From: Pomacea canaliculata
Taxonomy: Eukaryota > Mollusca > Gastropoda > Architaenioglossa > Ampullariidae
DNA length: 64,000 nt
NCBI RefSeq assembly: GCF_003073045.1
Contig: NC_037597.1
Span: forward strand, 29,441,927-29,505,926
Direction: 5' to 3'
Made by a program: the position numbers and the translations under genes. Of the stretch, positions 14,001 to 25,339 are shown piece by piece (within the stretch, counting starts at the first letter, position 1; the number at the start of each line of letters is the position of its first letter). Below the pieces are notes generated by a model. That model was not told the DNA's origin. It did not search any database and worked only from the letters and a program-made list of their open reading frames with translations.

Positions 14001-14844
14001 TCTCAGCTCTGTTACCGTATTTCCTTGAGTTCTCCCTAGCAAAGTGGTATTTCATCGTAAAAAACTTCATGCGACCCTTTACAAAAACAGAATATCAAAT
14101 TTTATCAAAGGAATAATGTTTATAGCAGATATTTGACTCCGATCATGCTTCGGGCAAAAATAATTTTGTTTTTAAAATATAACTTTAAAACTTCTTTAGA
14201 AGTATTTTTATATTGATAATAAAGTGTAATTTTCATTGTTGGAATAAAAATTATTTTGGTTATGAATAATCACTCCCGAGACTAGTGTAAAATCAATGAT
14301 CTTACATTACGTTCTTCTTTGAGTGCTCATACAATGGGGATTGAGTGTCCTGGGTTCAGATCTCGGTTCGGGCACGCTGTTCTGTCTCTGCACGTGGCAT
14401 CTATTTATATAATTTATATAGCCTTAGTTGCTAGCACACTGATGCCCTTGTTAATTATGCTAAAGCGCAATATTCATTGTGAGAGGACTTGTAATCGAAC
14501 CTGCTACAGGTTAATTAATTAACGACTAAGCAATGACGTCAACGCGTGACGTGTCACAACCCCTATGTGGCGTGTACACGAATGTACGAATGGAATGTTT
14601 TCTTTCGCACAGCTATCGTTGTTTACCTTGTTTACCACCTTTCTAAGCTTTGCTTACTCATTGACTACTAAGCCTAGGGTTAGATTACGACACTACCACC
14701 ACTGAACTTTCCACCGACGGGTGGCGGAGGTGCGGGGTGAGCGTGAGCTTTACTCACCTTCTGTCTGTGCTGCCTCAGGGCTCGCTCGTGGTCCTGATGG
14801 CTCAGAATTTTGCTGGCCGCCGGAAAACCGTAACCTTTAGACAT
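5011..14844 (-). CDS. CFAP97-domain-containing protein (CFAP97D-like), six coding exons
   Basis: Coding exons, in transcript order: 14844-14758, 7837-7757, 7192-7071, 6950-6842, 5637-5551 and 5163-5011. They join in phase into 639 nt, or 212 residues, ending in a stop at 5011-5013. The start is MSKGYGFPAASKIL. Residues about 50-130 carry the family pattern: YPHLIVRLKQKQ, then NLTKIKYENELLIKK, then a SLNKPYKEQQLYRI segment and KPYYNIRQW. This parallels vertebrate CFAP97D1 (IEYENKQL, SLNRETRNREL and KPHYDRR in that protein). The last two exons add a basic stretch and an acidic DDDGDEYESDFEGDDEEE tail. CFAP97 relatives (Drosophila hemingway, mouse CFAP97D1) act in building or maintaining cilia and sperm flagella. 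Intron 1 is about 6.9 kb and full of repeats. Function is by family; the exon model is mine. Confidence 0.8.
5804..5949 (+). other. TATA-like box followed by three consecutive stem-loops
   Basis: CTATAAAA at 5804-5811 is followed by three perfect hairpins. The first has a 7-bp stem CCGACAG/CTGTCGG (5879-5885 with 5898-5904). The second is TCGGC-AAAA-GCCGA (5906-5919). The third is GTCACGCG-CGTT-CGCGTGAC (5930-5949). The block lies in the intron between the last coding exons of the CFAP97-domain gene, on the opposite strand. It could be part of an old LTR or a small structured RNA. I do not recognise it. Confidence 0.35.
6563..6790. repeat. Second block of the degenerate GATAAACG repeat
   Basis: About eight decayed copies of a CATGATAAACGTxTTTAC-like motif lie between coding exons of the CFAP97-domain gene, interrupted by a GT run at about 6714-6746. 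The motif matches the block at 4018-4140. Confidence 0.4.
7239..7366. repeat. Imperfect tandem repeat with CRE-like TGACGTCAC units
   Basis: Six imperfect units, each with a GxCGTCACAACAC core spaced about 18-27 bp apart. The first two contain TGACGTCA, the palindromic cyclic-AMP response element; later units have GGCGTCA or GATGTCA. The repeat lies in the intron just upstream (in transcript terms) of the third coding exon of the CFAP97-domain gene. It could be regulatory or just a decayed minisatellite. Confidence 0.45.
9502..9605 (-). mobile_element. LINE reverse-transcriptase C-terminal remnant
   Basis: Read on the minus strand this encodes YKSFVAPILLYGPETWTLL followed by ADKGPKA and a stop. 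The ILLYGxETWTL block is a hallmark of the C-terminal part of non-LTR retrotransposon reverse transcriptases. It is a short isolated relic inside intron 1 of the CFAP97-domain gene. Confidence 0.65.
10772..10813. repeat. (TCC)n microsatellite
   Basis: Fourteen or so uninterrupted TCC/CTC triplets inside intron 1 of the CFAP97-domain gene. Translations through this tract (poly-Pro or poly-Ser) are artefacts. Confidence 0.9.
11100..11210 (+). pseudogene. Degenerate 18S rRNA fragment (about 110 bp)
   Basis: The segment aligns almost without gaps to a conserved stretch of eukaryotic 18S rRNA. It runs from the CATCCAAGGAAGGCAGCAGGC region through the GACGAAAAATAACAATAC region to the GAGGCCC...GAATGAGT region. 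Here these read CATCCACGGAAGGGAGCGGGC, GACAAGAAATAACAACAC and GAGGCTCCG. By eye about three quarters of positions match. No ITS, 5.8S or 28S sequence flanks it, so it is an old dispersed fragment. The same rRNA region occurs in the larger block at 54235-55557. Confidence 0.6.
11404..11490. repeat. (TCC)n/(TCA)n compound microsatellite
   Basis: Runs of TCC, TTCC and ATC triplets in intron 1 of the CFAP97-domain gene. Confidence 0.85.
14332..14385 (+). mobile_element. tRNA-derived SINE-like fragment
   Basis: The string GTGTCCTGGGTTCAGATCTC followed by GGTTCGGGCAC resembles the T-arm and B-box end of tRNA-derived SINEs (canonical B box GGTTCGANNCC). No intact tRNA cloverleaf is visible. This is an intronic remnant. 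Confidence 0.35.
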
Positions 14845-17175
14845 GGCCGCAGTGGTGACGTCCACACAACGGTGTAAAGTGGTGAAGGTGTGAAGAAAGG
14901 GGGAGGAAGGGGAGGTAAGTCACACGAAATGAAAATTTCCCAAAGTGGCAAAATCTCCCGGGGCTTCCAGAACCCCTTGGCTCATTCGCCGTGCAGCTTG
15001 GTGAATAAGTTATAGGCTTCGTCCGACACGGTGTTAAAACTTTTCTTTGCCAAACGACCACAGTCTGCAGTTCCAGCACTTGTCGGACAGGTTGGAGTTC
15101 ACAGAAACTTGATTCACAGAAAAGCGGTTTTTTTTTCTTCTCTCTCTCTCTAACTCAATTAAAAGTTAGATGTTCTTGGCTTTGTCTCAGAATGTAAGCT
15201 CACAGACAGTTGTGGGTGCTGTCTCCCTGACGGAATGGTGCACGACGGTACCCGCTGCCGGCGTGTGTTTATGCCTGGCTGTGCAGCACCCGACTGGCTG
15301 TCAAGCGACCGATCACCCGGCCTGCCAGCAAGCCTTCGGCTGCCAGTCGCCAACATAATGATATACGTCACGGTCTCTACAGCCTTCTGCGGGTCTTTGA
15401 TCGCGGAAAGACTACGAGCGGGACTGTCAAAAGATCCCTCGTCTCTTTTTTATTTTATTCAAACAGACTTGTCTACCTGACGCACCCCTCGACCCCCCTA
15501 TCTGATTAACACAAAGCCATTGTCTACCCCACCCTCACTCCCTCCCAGCTTTTCCATAGTGAGAGAGCTATTCTCAGTTCTGCTTTGTGCGAGACCAGGG
15601 TAGGTACAGTCCTTTCATGAACAAGAGTCTTCTTTCCACCCCGATAACTTACAGGTGGGCTGTCGTGCCGGAATCGATCTACCCGTGCACCCCGTTGTCT
15701 GAAAGGGAGACCCACCCCGATGGCTAGAGATTGATTGTACAGCCACACAACAGCCGAATATTTTCTCCCTTATTTGTGGAGGGGTGTTGAATGAATGTGG
15801 GGTAAAAAAATCTTTAAGTAGGCGCTGCCTTGTTTAGAAAAATCCGCGACAGGAATGTTCATCTGTTTTGTTCAAGAGGAAGATGAGTGTACGTGAGAGC
15901 GGAAAAGAAGTGGGGATAGTCTACCTGGGTGATAGGACAATGAAACAGGGTCGGACACTGAGGAATGAAAGAACACAACGTGCTGAGAGCCAGAGTTTCT
16001 GTGGAGGGTGGTGCCTATCCTCTCTCCCTCTTAACTTTCTCAGTCCTCTGTGGACTCTGGTACCCTTACCCGACAGGTGGGTGGACTGGTGGGTGGGTGG
16101 AATGCACTAGCGTTCGGATGGCAGTTCTCCAACCACTCGGCTACCCGCTTCCACTGATATGGGTGGGAGAGTTCCTCGTGGTACTGGAGATATTATACTA
16201 GATGAAACGAGTATGTATTGTCATACACCAGCCCAAAGTGCGGGATTTTAATATCAAACACTGTTAATGAAACACGACGGGTACCTGAACACAAACATTC
16301 CTTGCTGAACTCACTGAACTCGCGACACAGAGTTCAAACACTGCTCCACGCCCAACTGAGCTACACCTGGCTACAGGTGTTGTCAATACAGAACACACAC
16401 ACACGTCGGAGGCCAGGTCACTGCCGTGTCAGGAATTTGTCACTGGAATGAACACAAGAACGAGTGCTAAACAGTGACAGAACCTGCAATCATGATTAAA
16501 GCTTGGCATGAATACTTGTTGTCAATGTAGGTGTAGGTGTCGTCCCGACTATTCACCATTTTTCAGCTTCTACTAACCCACCTTTTGTTTGTTTGTAATG
16601 AGGACAAATATGTTTGATACCTTCACCTCTGGTGATAGTTCCCTTACTTATAAATGAGTAAATGGAAATAACTGCCATAACTTGCCCCACCCCTATCCTT
16701 GAGTGTGTGTGTGTGTGTCAGCGTGTGTGTGTGTACACGGTGTGACTGTATTTATGAGAACATGTCTACACGTAAACACCAGCCCAGGCAATGTTATATC
16801 CTGATTCTCAGTCCGTGACGAAAGTAAATTATTTTCTTCAGAGCTCAAGGCTGACAAGATTTTCTCCTGTTGTCGTCTGTCTTTCTCGACTACAGGACAT
16901 TGCTCAGTATTCTACATTTCATCCTGACTTTAAAAAAGTTGTCCGTTGTAAATGCCTAAATATAAATAAGAAAGAGACGAGGTTCATACTGCATTTCATT
17001 CTGTATTCATTGCAAGAGACTGTAGGCTGCTCCTTCTCTTCTATATATTCTGTTCCTTCTGTTCTACTGTGTATATATAATGCAAGTAGCAGTGTCTGGC
17101 AGCAGTTATGTTCACCCAACCGTCGTGCCCTTAGAACAATACTGACAAACATGAGAAAGACACAGCGCTCACATC
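14845..17175. other. Intergenic region between the CFAP97-domain gene and the TLR cluster
   Basis: The part next to 14844 should hold the 5' UTR and promoter of the minus-strand CFAP97-domain gene; no TATA box is obvious. The rest has no exon I can support. It holds a SINE-like piece (16300-16372) and a GT run (about 16703-16732). Confidence 0.4.
16300..16372 (-). mobile_element. tRNA-derived SINE-like element
   Basis: The minus strand reads GTAGCTCAGTTGGGCGTGGA followed about 25 bp later by GCGAGTTCAGTGAGTTC. The first matches a tRNA A box (TRGCNNAGYNGG); the second is a decayed B box. No complete tRNA fold is seen, so a SINE head is likelier than a tRNA gene. Confidence 0.5.
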
Positions 17176-17230
17176 TGTGTGTGCGTGTGTGTGTGCGTGT
17201 GTGTGTGTGCGTGTGTGTGTGTGTGTGCGC
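17176..17230. repeat. (GT)n microsatellite at the start of duplication unit 1
   Basis: GT/GC dinucleotide tract about 440 bp upstream of the first TLR start codon. Equivalent tracts open units 2 and 3. Downstream of it all three units share the string GCGCTTTCATATCCGG. Confidence 0.85.
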
Positions 17231-17670
17231 TTTCATATCCGGGAGGCGCGGAGACTTGTCCCCACCCTCAGTCGACCAGGATATAGAAGCTAAGACATCA
17301 ACGAGAGGAGATGGACCTTACACAAACAAGGCCTCGAGATAATAAACACTCAAACACTTCCCTCCCCTACGACCGAACCGTAGAGACTTCCTCTATCTTA
17401 TCGGAAGGGTAGTTGGGTAGGGGGGGATGTATTGTAGTTTCCGTGGGGCAAACTTTACATGTATGAGTTACATGTTCGTGTAATCATAAGAAGTCAAATA
17501 CACTGCGCTCTCTCACCCCAGCTAACTTATCCCTCCCACAGAGATCACGAATGTTCTCCTAATAACTATATTTACCCTCGACGTTCGCCATTGTCAAGCT
17601 GTCTTCCGGTATCCGAGCTCACCCAGTCTCGTTCGCTCCTCAGTGTACAAGCAGCTGTCAACGGAAAGTG

Positions 17671-19120
17671 ATGTCTGTCGGTGCAGCAAACTATGTCATC
17701 ATGGTGTTGTGCTTGGTGGTGGGGACACTGGAAGTACCCCTTAGTCCTCAGCATGAACGACAGGCCGGTCACAGGCTGGCGACTCCGGTGAAGTGTGAAC
17801 GTGGACAGAGTTCACTGTGGACACCGTGTGGGGATGACCTCTGTTGTTGCCTCGAGCCCCTGGCAGACTGCTCCGGACAAAACCTCTCTTACATTCCCGC
17901 ATTCTTCGAGTTCTCAAACATCTCACATCTGGATTTTTCTTACAATTCTCTCCAGGCTATCGACAAAAAGACACTCGAAAATGTGACTTCCTTCACGAAT
18001 ATCGCTCTGGAGAAAAATTCCCTAGCTTACGTCCATCCGAACTCCTTCCAAAACTTCACTGCATTGAGAGCTCTGAATTTGGACCTTAATCACCTCAACG
18101 ACTCTGCGGGACTTTTCTTGGCCCTCAAAGTGACTACCTCACTGGAAAATTTGACTGTCAACGGCAACAAACTCGACAGTCTCGATTTCAGTCACGTGGC
18201 ACAGCTTCGAAATTTACGTTTCTTACATATTCGTAACAACACAATTGGAAACGTTGAAACGAAGGATGTTGAGGTACAAGATAATCTCGTCCACCTGGGT
18301 TTAAGTAAAAACGTTTTGTCAATGTTCCCGGAGTTTTGTGCTGACAACAACACGCCAATCTTCCCCAACCTTCGCTACCTGAACTTAGAATGGAATAAGA
18401 TTACCAGCTTAGATGACATGGGATGCTTGCCCAACCTCTCCACCTTGATACTCAGCGGCAATGCCATCTATAACACCAAAACGAACTTCCTGCAGGGGTT
18501 ACCCAGTCTGAGAACTTTGTTTTATAAAACGTGTACAAGCAGGTTCGTGGAAGGTTCTGCCTTTAACCACTCTGGCCTGCAACACCTGGATGTCAGTGAG
18601 AACCTGTGGTTCTTCGACCACATCTACGGCAAAGGTATTAATCTGGATGTATTTCATTTCATGCCGAACTTACAGACAATAAACATCTCATGGACTGTGT
18701 TTCAGTTCGCCAACGAAAGCGAGATGCACAGAGTTCTTTCTCCTCTTACTCACGTGAAGGAGTTTATCATGCGAGGGACCGGAATAGAGTCCATCCCGAG
18801 GATAGTGATGCGTCACTTCACAAACCTCACTTACCTGGATGTAAGTGATAGCGAAATACCATACTTAGCAGATAACACCTTCGAAAACTTGACCAACCTT
18901 CGAAATTTGACCTTAAGTTACAATCTCATGACAACATTCAGCGAACGTCTGCTGGATCCGCTTTTGAAAGGAAACCAAGTAATTACATTTGACTTTAGTG
19001 GCAACCCCTTCTCCTGCCTGTGCGACTTGCTGTGGATGATCAAGAATTTTCAAGACCAAAAGGTAAGAGTCCACCAAAGCTAATCTAAGCTTTAACAATC
19101 TTCAACAAAAAAAAAAACCA

Positions 19121-19213
<93 letters not shown>

Positions 19214-20388
19214 AGAAAGAACTGTATACAATCAGTGCCTGAGCTATACGTACTAAACATAATTAGTACACAACAAACAATAATTTACAGTAGCCACCTA
19301 TGTTTGAAGTTATTATGTTACACGATTCTGTGGCTTGCACCAACTTCTTCATCAAGAAGAACTAAAATAATGTTTAAAAAAATTATCTTTTAAATAGCCA
19401 TAATCTTGTGTAATCATCTGGTTCAAGCTGTGCAAACATTGCAAATGTTTGTTTACACTTTCAGGCTGGGAGCAATTTCGTCTTCCTGAACAGAGATTCA
19501 TACATCTGCACTAACCCACCAACGATGGTTGGCGTACGTCTGGAGGATGTGTCGTTGTCGGAGCAGGCTTGCATCTTCAACTACAACACCTACATCGCCA
19601 TTCTCCTCGTCAGCATCTTCACAGTTGTAATCACTCTCCTCTGCGCTCTCGTCTACAGGTACGAGTGGAGGAAAAAGTTACAAATATTTTTTAAAGTTTT
19701 TTTTACAGAGGCGTTTGGGAGTGGTCATAGAGAGGTCTCTGACGATTGTCATGCAATATTTTTCACCATAAATATTTTTATCCTTTTATTTACATACACT
19801 GGTTCGATGGATGGTTGGTTTGGTCGATTGATGGATTGATTATCTTCTTGCAGGTTCCGTTGGCAGTGTCGGTTTTTAGTTTACACGCTGCAACATCGCT
19901 GGTCAGATCGACAAGGTAGGACAGGTGTTCAAACCGCGTCCATCTACGACATCTTCGTGTCCTACGACAACAGAGACAACCAGTGGGTGCATCAGGTGCT
20001 ACAGAAAGAACTAGAAAACAACCGACGCTTCCGGTTGTGTCTGCACGATCGCGACTTCCTCCCCGGAAAGTTCATCAGCCACAACATCATCGAGCGACTG
20101 GAAGAAAGTCGCGCCATCTTGCTGGTCCTGTCCAACTCCTTCTTGAAAAGCGAATGGTGCCGCTTCGAGATGTTTCTAGGCGTCAAGTCTGGACTGGCTG
20201 AGAAAAGGTTGGTTGTAGTTCCGGTTCTGCTGGAAGACCTGGACAAGACTTTGGTGGACAGCTTCGTCTGCACACTGCTGCACACAACGACATACATCGC
20301 CTGGCCTGCCAGGGGCACCAGCACAGAGATCGAGAGCTTCTGGAAAAACCTTTCTCTCGTCATCTCACGAAGACGAAGAATACAGTAA
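17671..20388 (+). CDS. Toll-like receptor, tandem copy 1
   Basis: Exons 17671-19062, 19465-19658 and 19854-20388 join in phase to give 706 residues. Domain order is as follows. A signal peptide (YVIMVLCLVVGTL) comes first. An LRRNT-type cysteine cluster follows, with DLCCCLEPLADC, and then about 14 leucine-rich repeats with many N-glycosylation sequons. A single LRRCT (NPFSCLCDLLWMI) is split by intron 1. The transmembrane segment is at about 507-528 (YIAILLVSIFTVVITLLCALVY). A TIR domain starts at about 560 with box 1 YDIFVSYDN, box 2 RDFLPG at 595-600 (BB-loop proline kept) and box 3 FWKNL at 691-695. The family senses microbial or danger ligands and signals through TIR adaptors such as MyD88 to NF-kB; the ligand is unknown. 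The ATG at 17671 matches the start of the other copies. The single cysteine cluster at the membrane suggests the vertebrate-like (scc) architecture. Confidence 0.9.
19124..19211. repeat. (CA)n microsatellite in intron 1 of TLR copy 1
   Basis: About 44 uninterrupted CA units after a poly-A tract. The homologous tract in copy 2 is about half as long, and copy 3 lacks it. Confidence 0.95.
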
Positions 20389-20577
20389 CAGCTGTTGTAT
20401 CCGCTCTAAACCCCTGTAGTAACTTTTCAAAAAAGGAAGTTCAGGCAATATTCCTTTCAAACAAGACTTGATTATTTTTAAACTTCCCTTTTTTTAACAG
20501 CTCTTTTTTTACCACAAGCTGTTATTTGACATTTTCGTATTGTTGCTATTCTTTGTATGTGAGTGCATGCATACGTA

Positions 20578-20624
20578 CGTGTGTGTGCGTGTGTGTGTGC
20601 GTGTGTGCATGTGTGTGTGACGCG
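20578..20624. repeat. (GT)n microsatellite at the unit 1/unit 2 junction
   Basis: Interrupted GT tract after GCATACGTACGTG. It marks the border between duplication units 1 and 2. Confidence 0.85.
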
Positions 20625-21062
20625 CGCTTTCATATCCGGGAGGCGCGGCGACTTGTCCCCCACCCTCAGTTGACCAGGATCCAGAAGCAAAGACATCAAC
20701 GAGAGGAGATGGACCTCACACAAACAAGGCCTCGAGATAATAAACACTCAAACACTTCCCTCCCCTACGACCAAAACGTAGAGACTGCCTTTCTCTTATC
20801 GGGAGGGTGGTTGGTTGGGGGGGGGGGGGGGTTATGAGTTACATGTTCGTGCAATCATAAGAACAAGGAAGTCAAATACACTGCGCTCTCTCACCCCAGC
20901 ACCCTCTCCCCAGCTAACTTATCCCTCCCACAGAGATCACGAATGTTCTCCTGATATCTGTATTTACTCTCGACGTTCGCCATTGTCAAGCTGTCTTCCG
21001 GTATCCGAGCTCACCCAGTCTCGTTCTCTCCTCAGTGTACAAGCAGCCGTCAACGGAAAGAG

Positions 21063-22528
21063 ATGTCTGTCGGTGCAGCAAACTATGTCTTCATGGTGTT
21101 GTGCTTGGTGGTGGGGACACTGGACGTACCCCTTAGTCCTCGTTATGAACGACAGGCCGGTCACAGGCTGGTGACTCCGGCGAAGTGTGACCGTGGAGGG
21201 AGTTCACTGTGGACACCGTGTGGCGATGACCTCTGTTGTTGCCGCGAGCCCCTGGCAGACTGCACAGGACAAAACCTCTCTTACATTCCCGCATTCTTCG
21301 AGTTCGCAAAAATCTCACATCTGGATTTTTCTTACAATACTCTCCAGGCTATCGACGAAAAGACACTCGAAAATGTGACTTCCTTCACGAATATCGCTCT
21401 GGAGAAAAATTCCTTAGCCTACGTCCATCCGAACTCCTTCAAAAACTTGACTGCATTGAGAGCTCTGAATCTGGACCTTAATCACCTCAACGACTCTGCG
21501 GGACTTTTCTTGGCCCTCAAAGTGACGACCTCACTGGAAAATTTGACTGTCAACGGCAACAAACTCGACAGTCTCGATTTCAGTCACGTGGCACAGCTTC
21601 GAAATTTACGTTTCTTACATATTCGTAACAACACAATTGGAAACGTTGTAACGAAGGATGTTGAGGTACAAGATAATCTCGTCCACCTGGGTTTAAGTAA
21701 AAACGTTTTGTCCATGTTCCCGGAGTTTTGTGCTGACAACAACACGCCAATCTTCCCGAACCTTCGCTACCTGAACTTAGAATGGAATAAGATTACCAGC
21801 TTAGATGACATGGGATGCTTGCCCAACCTCGCCACCTTGATACTCAGCGGCAATGCCATCTATAACACCAAAACGAACTTCCTGCAGGGGTTACCCAGTC
21901 TGCGAACTTTGTTTTATAAAACGTGTACAAGCAGGTTGGTGGAAGGTTCTGCCTTTAACCACTCGGGCCTGCAACACCTGGACGTCAGCGAGAGCCTGTG
22001 GTTCTTCGACCACATCTACGGCAAAGGTATTAATCTGGATGTATTCAAGTTCATGCCGAACTTACAGACAATAAACATCTCCTGGTCTGTGTTTCATTTC
22101 GCCAACGAAAGCGAGATGCATAGAGTTCTTTCTCCTCTTACTCACGTGAAGGAGTTTATCATGCGAGGGACCGGAATAGAATCCATCCCGAGGATAGTGA
22201 TGGCTAATTTCACAAACCTTACTTACCTGGATGTAAGTGATAGCGAAATACCGTACTTAGCAGATAACACCTTCGAAAACTTGACCAACCTTCGAAATTT
22301 GACCTTAAGTTACAATTTCATGACAACATTCAGCGAACGTCTGCTGGAGCCGCTTTTGAAAGGAAACCAAGTAATTACATTAGACTTTAGTGGCAACCCC
22401 TTCTCCTGCCAGTGCGACTTGCTGTGGATGATCAAGAATTTTCAAGACCAAAAGGTAAGAGTCCACCAAAGCTAATCTAAGCTTTAACAATCTTCAACAA
22501 AAAAAAAAACAAAAAAAACCAAACAAAC

Positions 22529-22581
<53 letters not shown>

Positions 22582-23762
22582 GAAGAAAGAACTGTATACA
22601 GTCAGTGCCTGAGCTATACGTACTAAACATAATTAACACACAACAAACAATAACTTACAGTAGCTATCTATGTTTGAAGTTATTATGTTACACGATTCTG
22701 TGGCTTGCACCAAATTCTTCATAAAGAAGAACTAAAATAATGTTTAAAAAATTTATCTTTTGAATCGTCGGTAGCCATAATCTTGTGTAATCATCTGGTT
22801 CAAGCTGTGCAAATATTGCAAATGTTTGTTTACACTTTCAGGCTGGGAGCAATTTCGTCTTCCTGAACAGAGATTCGTACATCTGCACTCACCCACCAAC
22901 GATGGTTGGCGTACGTCTGGAGGATGTGTCGTTGTCGGACCAGGCTTGCATCTTCAACTACAACACTTACATCGCCATTCTCCTCGTCAGCATCTTCACA
23001 GTTGTCATCACTCTCCTCTGCGCTCTCATCTACAGGTACGAGTGGAGGAAAAAGTTACAAATATTTTTAAAAGTTTTTTTCTACACAGGGAGTGGTCAGA
23101 GAGAGGTCTCTGACGATTCTCATGCAATATTTTTCACCATAGATATTTTTGTCGTCTTATTTATTACATTCACTGGTTCGATGGATGGTTGGTTTGGTCG
23201 ATTGATGGATTGATTATCTTCTGGCAGGTTCCGTTGGCAGTGTCGGTTTTTAGTTTACACCCTGCAACATCGCTGTTCAGATCGACAAGGTAGGACAGGT
23301 GTTCAAACCGCGTCCATCTACGACATCTTCGTGTCCTACGACAACAGAGACAACCAGTGGGTGCATCAGGTGCTGCAGAAAGAACTAGAAAACAACCGAC
23401 GCTTCCGGTTGTGTCTGCACGAGCGCGACTTCCTCCCCGGAAAGTTCATCAGCCACAACATCATCGAACGACTGGAAGAAAGTCGCGCCATCTTGCTGGT
23501 CCTGTCCAACTCCTTCTTGAAAAGCGAATGGTGCCGCTTTGAGATGTTTCTAGGCGTCAAGTCTGGACTGGCTGAGAAAAGGTTGGTTGTAGTTCCGGTT
23601 CTGCTGGAAGACCTGGACAAGACTTTGGTAGACAGCTTCGTCTGCACACTGCTGCACACAACGACATACATCGCCTGGCCTGCCAGGGGCACCAGCACAG
23701 AGATCGAGCGCTTTTGGAAAAACCTTTCTCGGGTCATCTCCGGAAGACGAAGAATACAGTAA
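21063..23762 (+). CDS. Toll-like receptor, tandem copy 2
   Basis: Exons 21063-22454, 22842-23035 and 23228-23762 encode 706 residues with the same layout as copy 1: signal peptide (YVFMVLCLVVGTL), LRRNT with DLCCCREPLADC, about 14 LRRs, LRRCT NPFSCQCDLLWMI, one transmembrane helix and TIR (box 2 RDFLPG, box 3 FWKNL). It differs from copy 1 at scattered ectodomain residues and has HERDF instead of HDRDF ahead of the BB loop. Intron 1 is 387 bp and intron 2 is 192 bp, both on the same positions and phases as in copy 1. The frame is intact throughout. A solo LTR begins 167 bp after the stop and could supply a polyadenylation signal or alter expression of this copy or the next. Confidence 0.9.
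22532..22576. repeat. (CA)n microsatellite in intron 1 of TLR copy 2
   Basis: About 22 CA units. It is the shorter homologue of the tract at 19124-19211. Confidence 0.95.
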
Positions 23763-23928
23763 CAGTTTGTATCCGCTCTAAACCCCTGTAGTAACTTTTC
23801 AAAAAAGGAAGTTCAGGCAATATTCCTTTCAAACAAGACTTGATTATTTTTAAACCGCTCTTTTTTTACCACAAGTTGTTATTTGACATTTTTGCATTGT
23901 TGCTATTCTTTGTGTGTGCGTGCATCCA

Positions 23929-24729
23929 TGTAACGTTTTTACGAAAGAGTGTGTTGAATGTGTCTGCGAGCGCGTGTAAACATCTGCATGTAAACCACGC
24001 TCGCCGCACTCTTTCACCTTTTTCAACAAAAAGGTCCGGCCAACGATTAACACATTTAATGTTTATGAAATTAATTAACGATGAGATGAGGATGGAACAA
24101 AATAAAAGAACGCTACTCCCCTAGCGTCAACCTCCTCCTAACGTTTCTCATGCGGGCTGGCGGGATGACTGACTGGACCAGCAGGTTATGTCCGATAAAT
24201 TACTTCACGCAGTTCGTGAAGCTGAGGAGTTTAAAGCCGTATCGGCGAAGATGTTATATTGCTAGTGAATTAATTACCACACCACCGGAATACACAAGAT
24301 AATACTCCACTGGAAAAAACGTTGTATATACGTGGCAGGCAGTTAACCACACACTGATCACTCTCCACGGAGCTCTGTACTCTCCAACTGCTTGGTCCCG
24401 ACTGTCTCGAGAAACGTTAGATCTCCTAAGTTAACTCGTTCTTTTCATCTTCCTGACCAATCAGGCACCCTTAGCGACCAGGTAACTAGGACGACCTCCT
24501 AACAGTCTTTCTTGGAGACTGTGTCAACCAATCACGAGTACTACATGGCTCTCCATTGCCTACCGTCGCCCTAGTTACACTGTGCTAAGCTCATTTACGT
24601 CATTCCATCCATGACGTAAAAAGAATTAGAACTGACGCAGCCTCCGCGCGACTTCCCTCCCCTGACATCAAGGAGAATTCAAAATAAAAATGAATCTAAT
24701 TAGATTCGCCTGAATCGAGAATCGTTACA
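23929..24729. mobile_element. Solo LTR (801 bp) of an LTR retrotransposon
   Basis: The insertion starts TGTAACG and ends CGTTACA, the TG...CA inverted termini of LTRs. It is flanked by the 5-bp direct repeat ATCCA (23924-23928 and 24730-24734). The homologous site in the other units (GCATGCATACGTACG after unit 1) is empty, which fixes the borders. No internal coding region is present, so this is a solo LTR left by LTR-LTR recombination. Ty3/Gypsy-type is a guess. AT-rich sequence with an AATAAAA-like signal lies near the right end. Confidence 0.8.
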
Positions 24730-24740
24730 ATCCATACGTA

Positions 24741-24905
<165 letters not shown>

Positions 24906-25339
24906 TTTCATATCCGGAAGGCGCGGCGACTTGTCCCCCACCCTCAGTGGACCAGGATCCAGAAGCTAACTCATCAACGAGAGGAGATGGACCTCACACA
25001 AACAAGGCCTCGAGATAATAAACACCCTAACACTTCCCTCCCCTACGACCAAAACGTAGATACTGCCTTTGTCTTATCGGGAGGGTGGTTGGTTGGGGGG
25101 GGGGTGAGGTATGAGTTACATGTTCGTGCAATCATAACAACAAGGAAGTCAAATACACTGCGCTCTCTCACCCCAGCACCCTCTCCCCACCTAACTTATC
25201 CCTCCCACAGAGATCACGAATGTTCTCCTGATAATTGTATTGACTCTCGACGTTCGCCATTGTCAAACTGTCTTCCGGTGTCCGAGCTCACCCAGTGTCA
25301 TTCTCTCCTCAGTGTACAAGAAGCTGTCAACGGAAAGTG

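Noticed and set aside
16100..16160. tRNA-Ser/Leu-like A box on the minus strand (GTAGCCGAGTGGTTGGAG)
   Set aside because: No B box or acceptor stem at the right distance, so not a tRNA gene; at most a SINE crumb.
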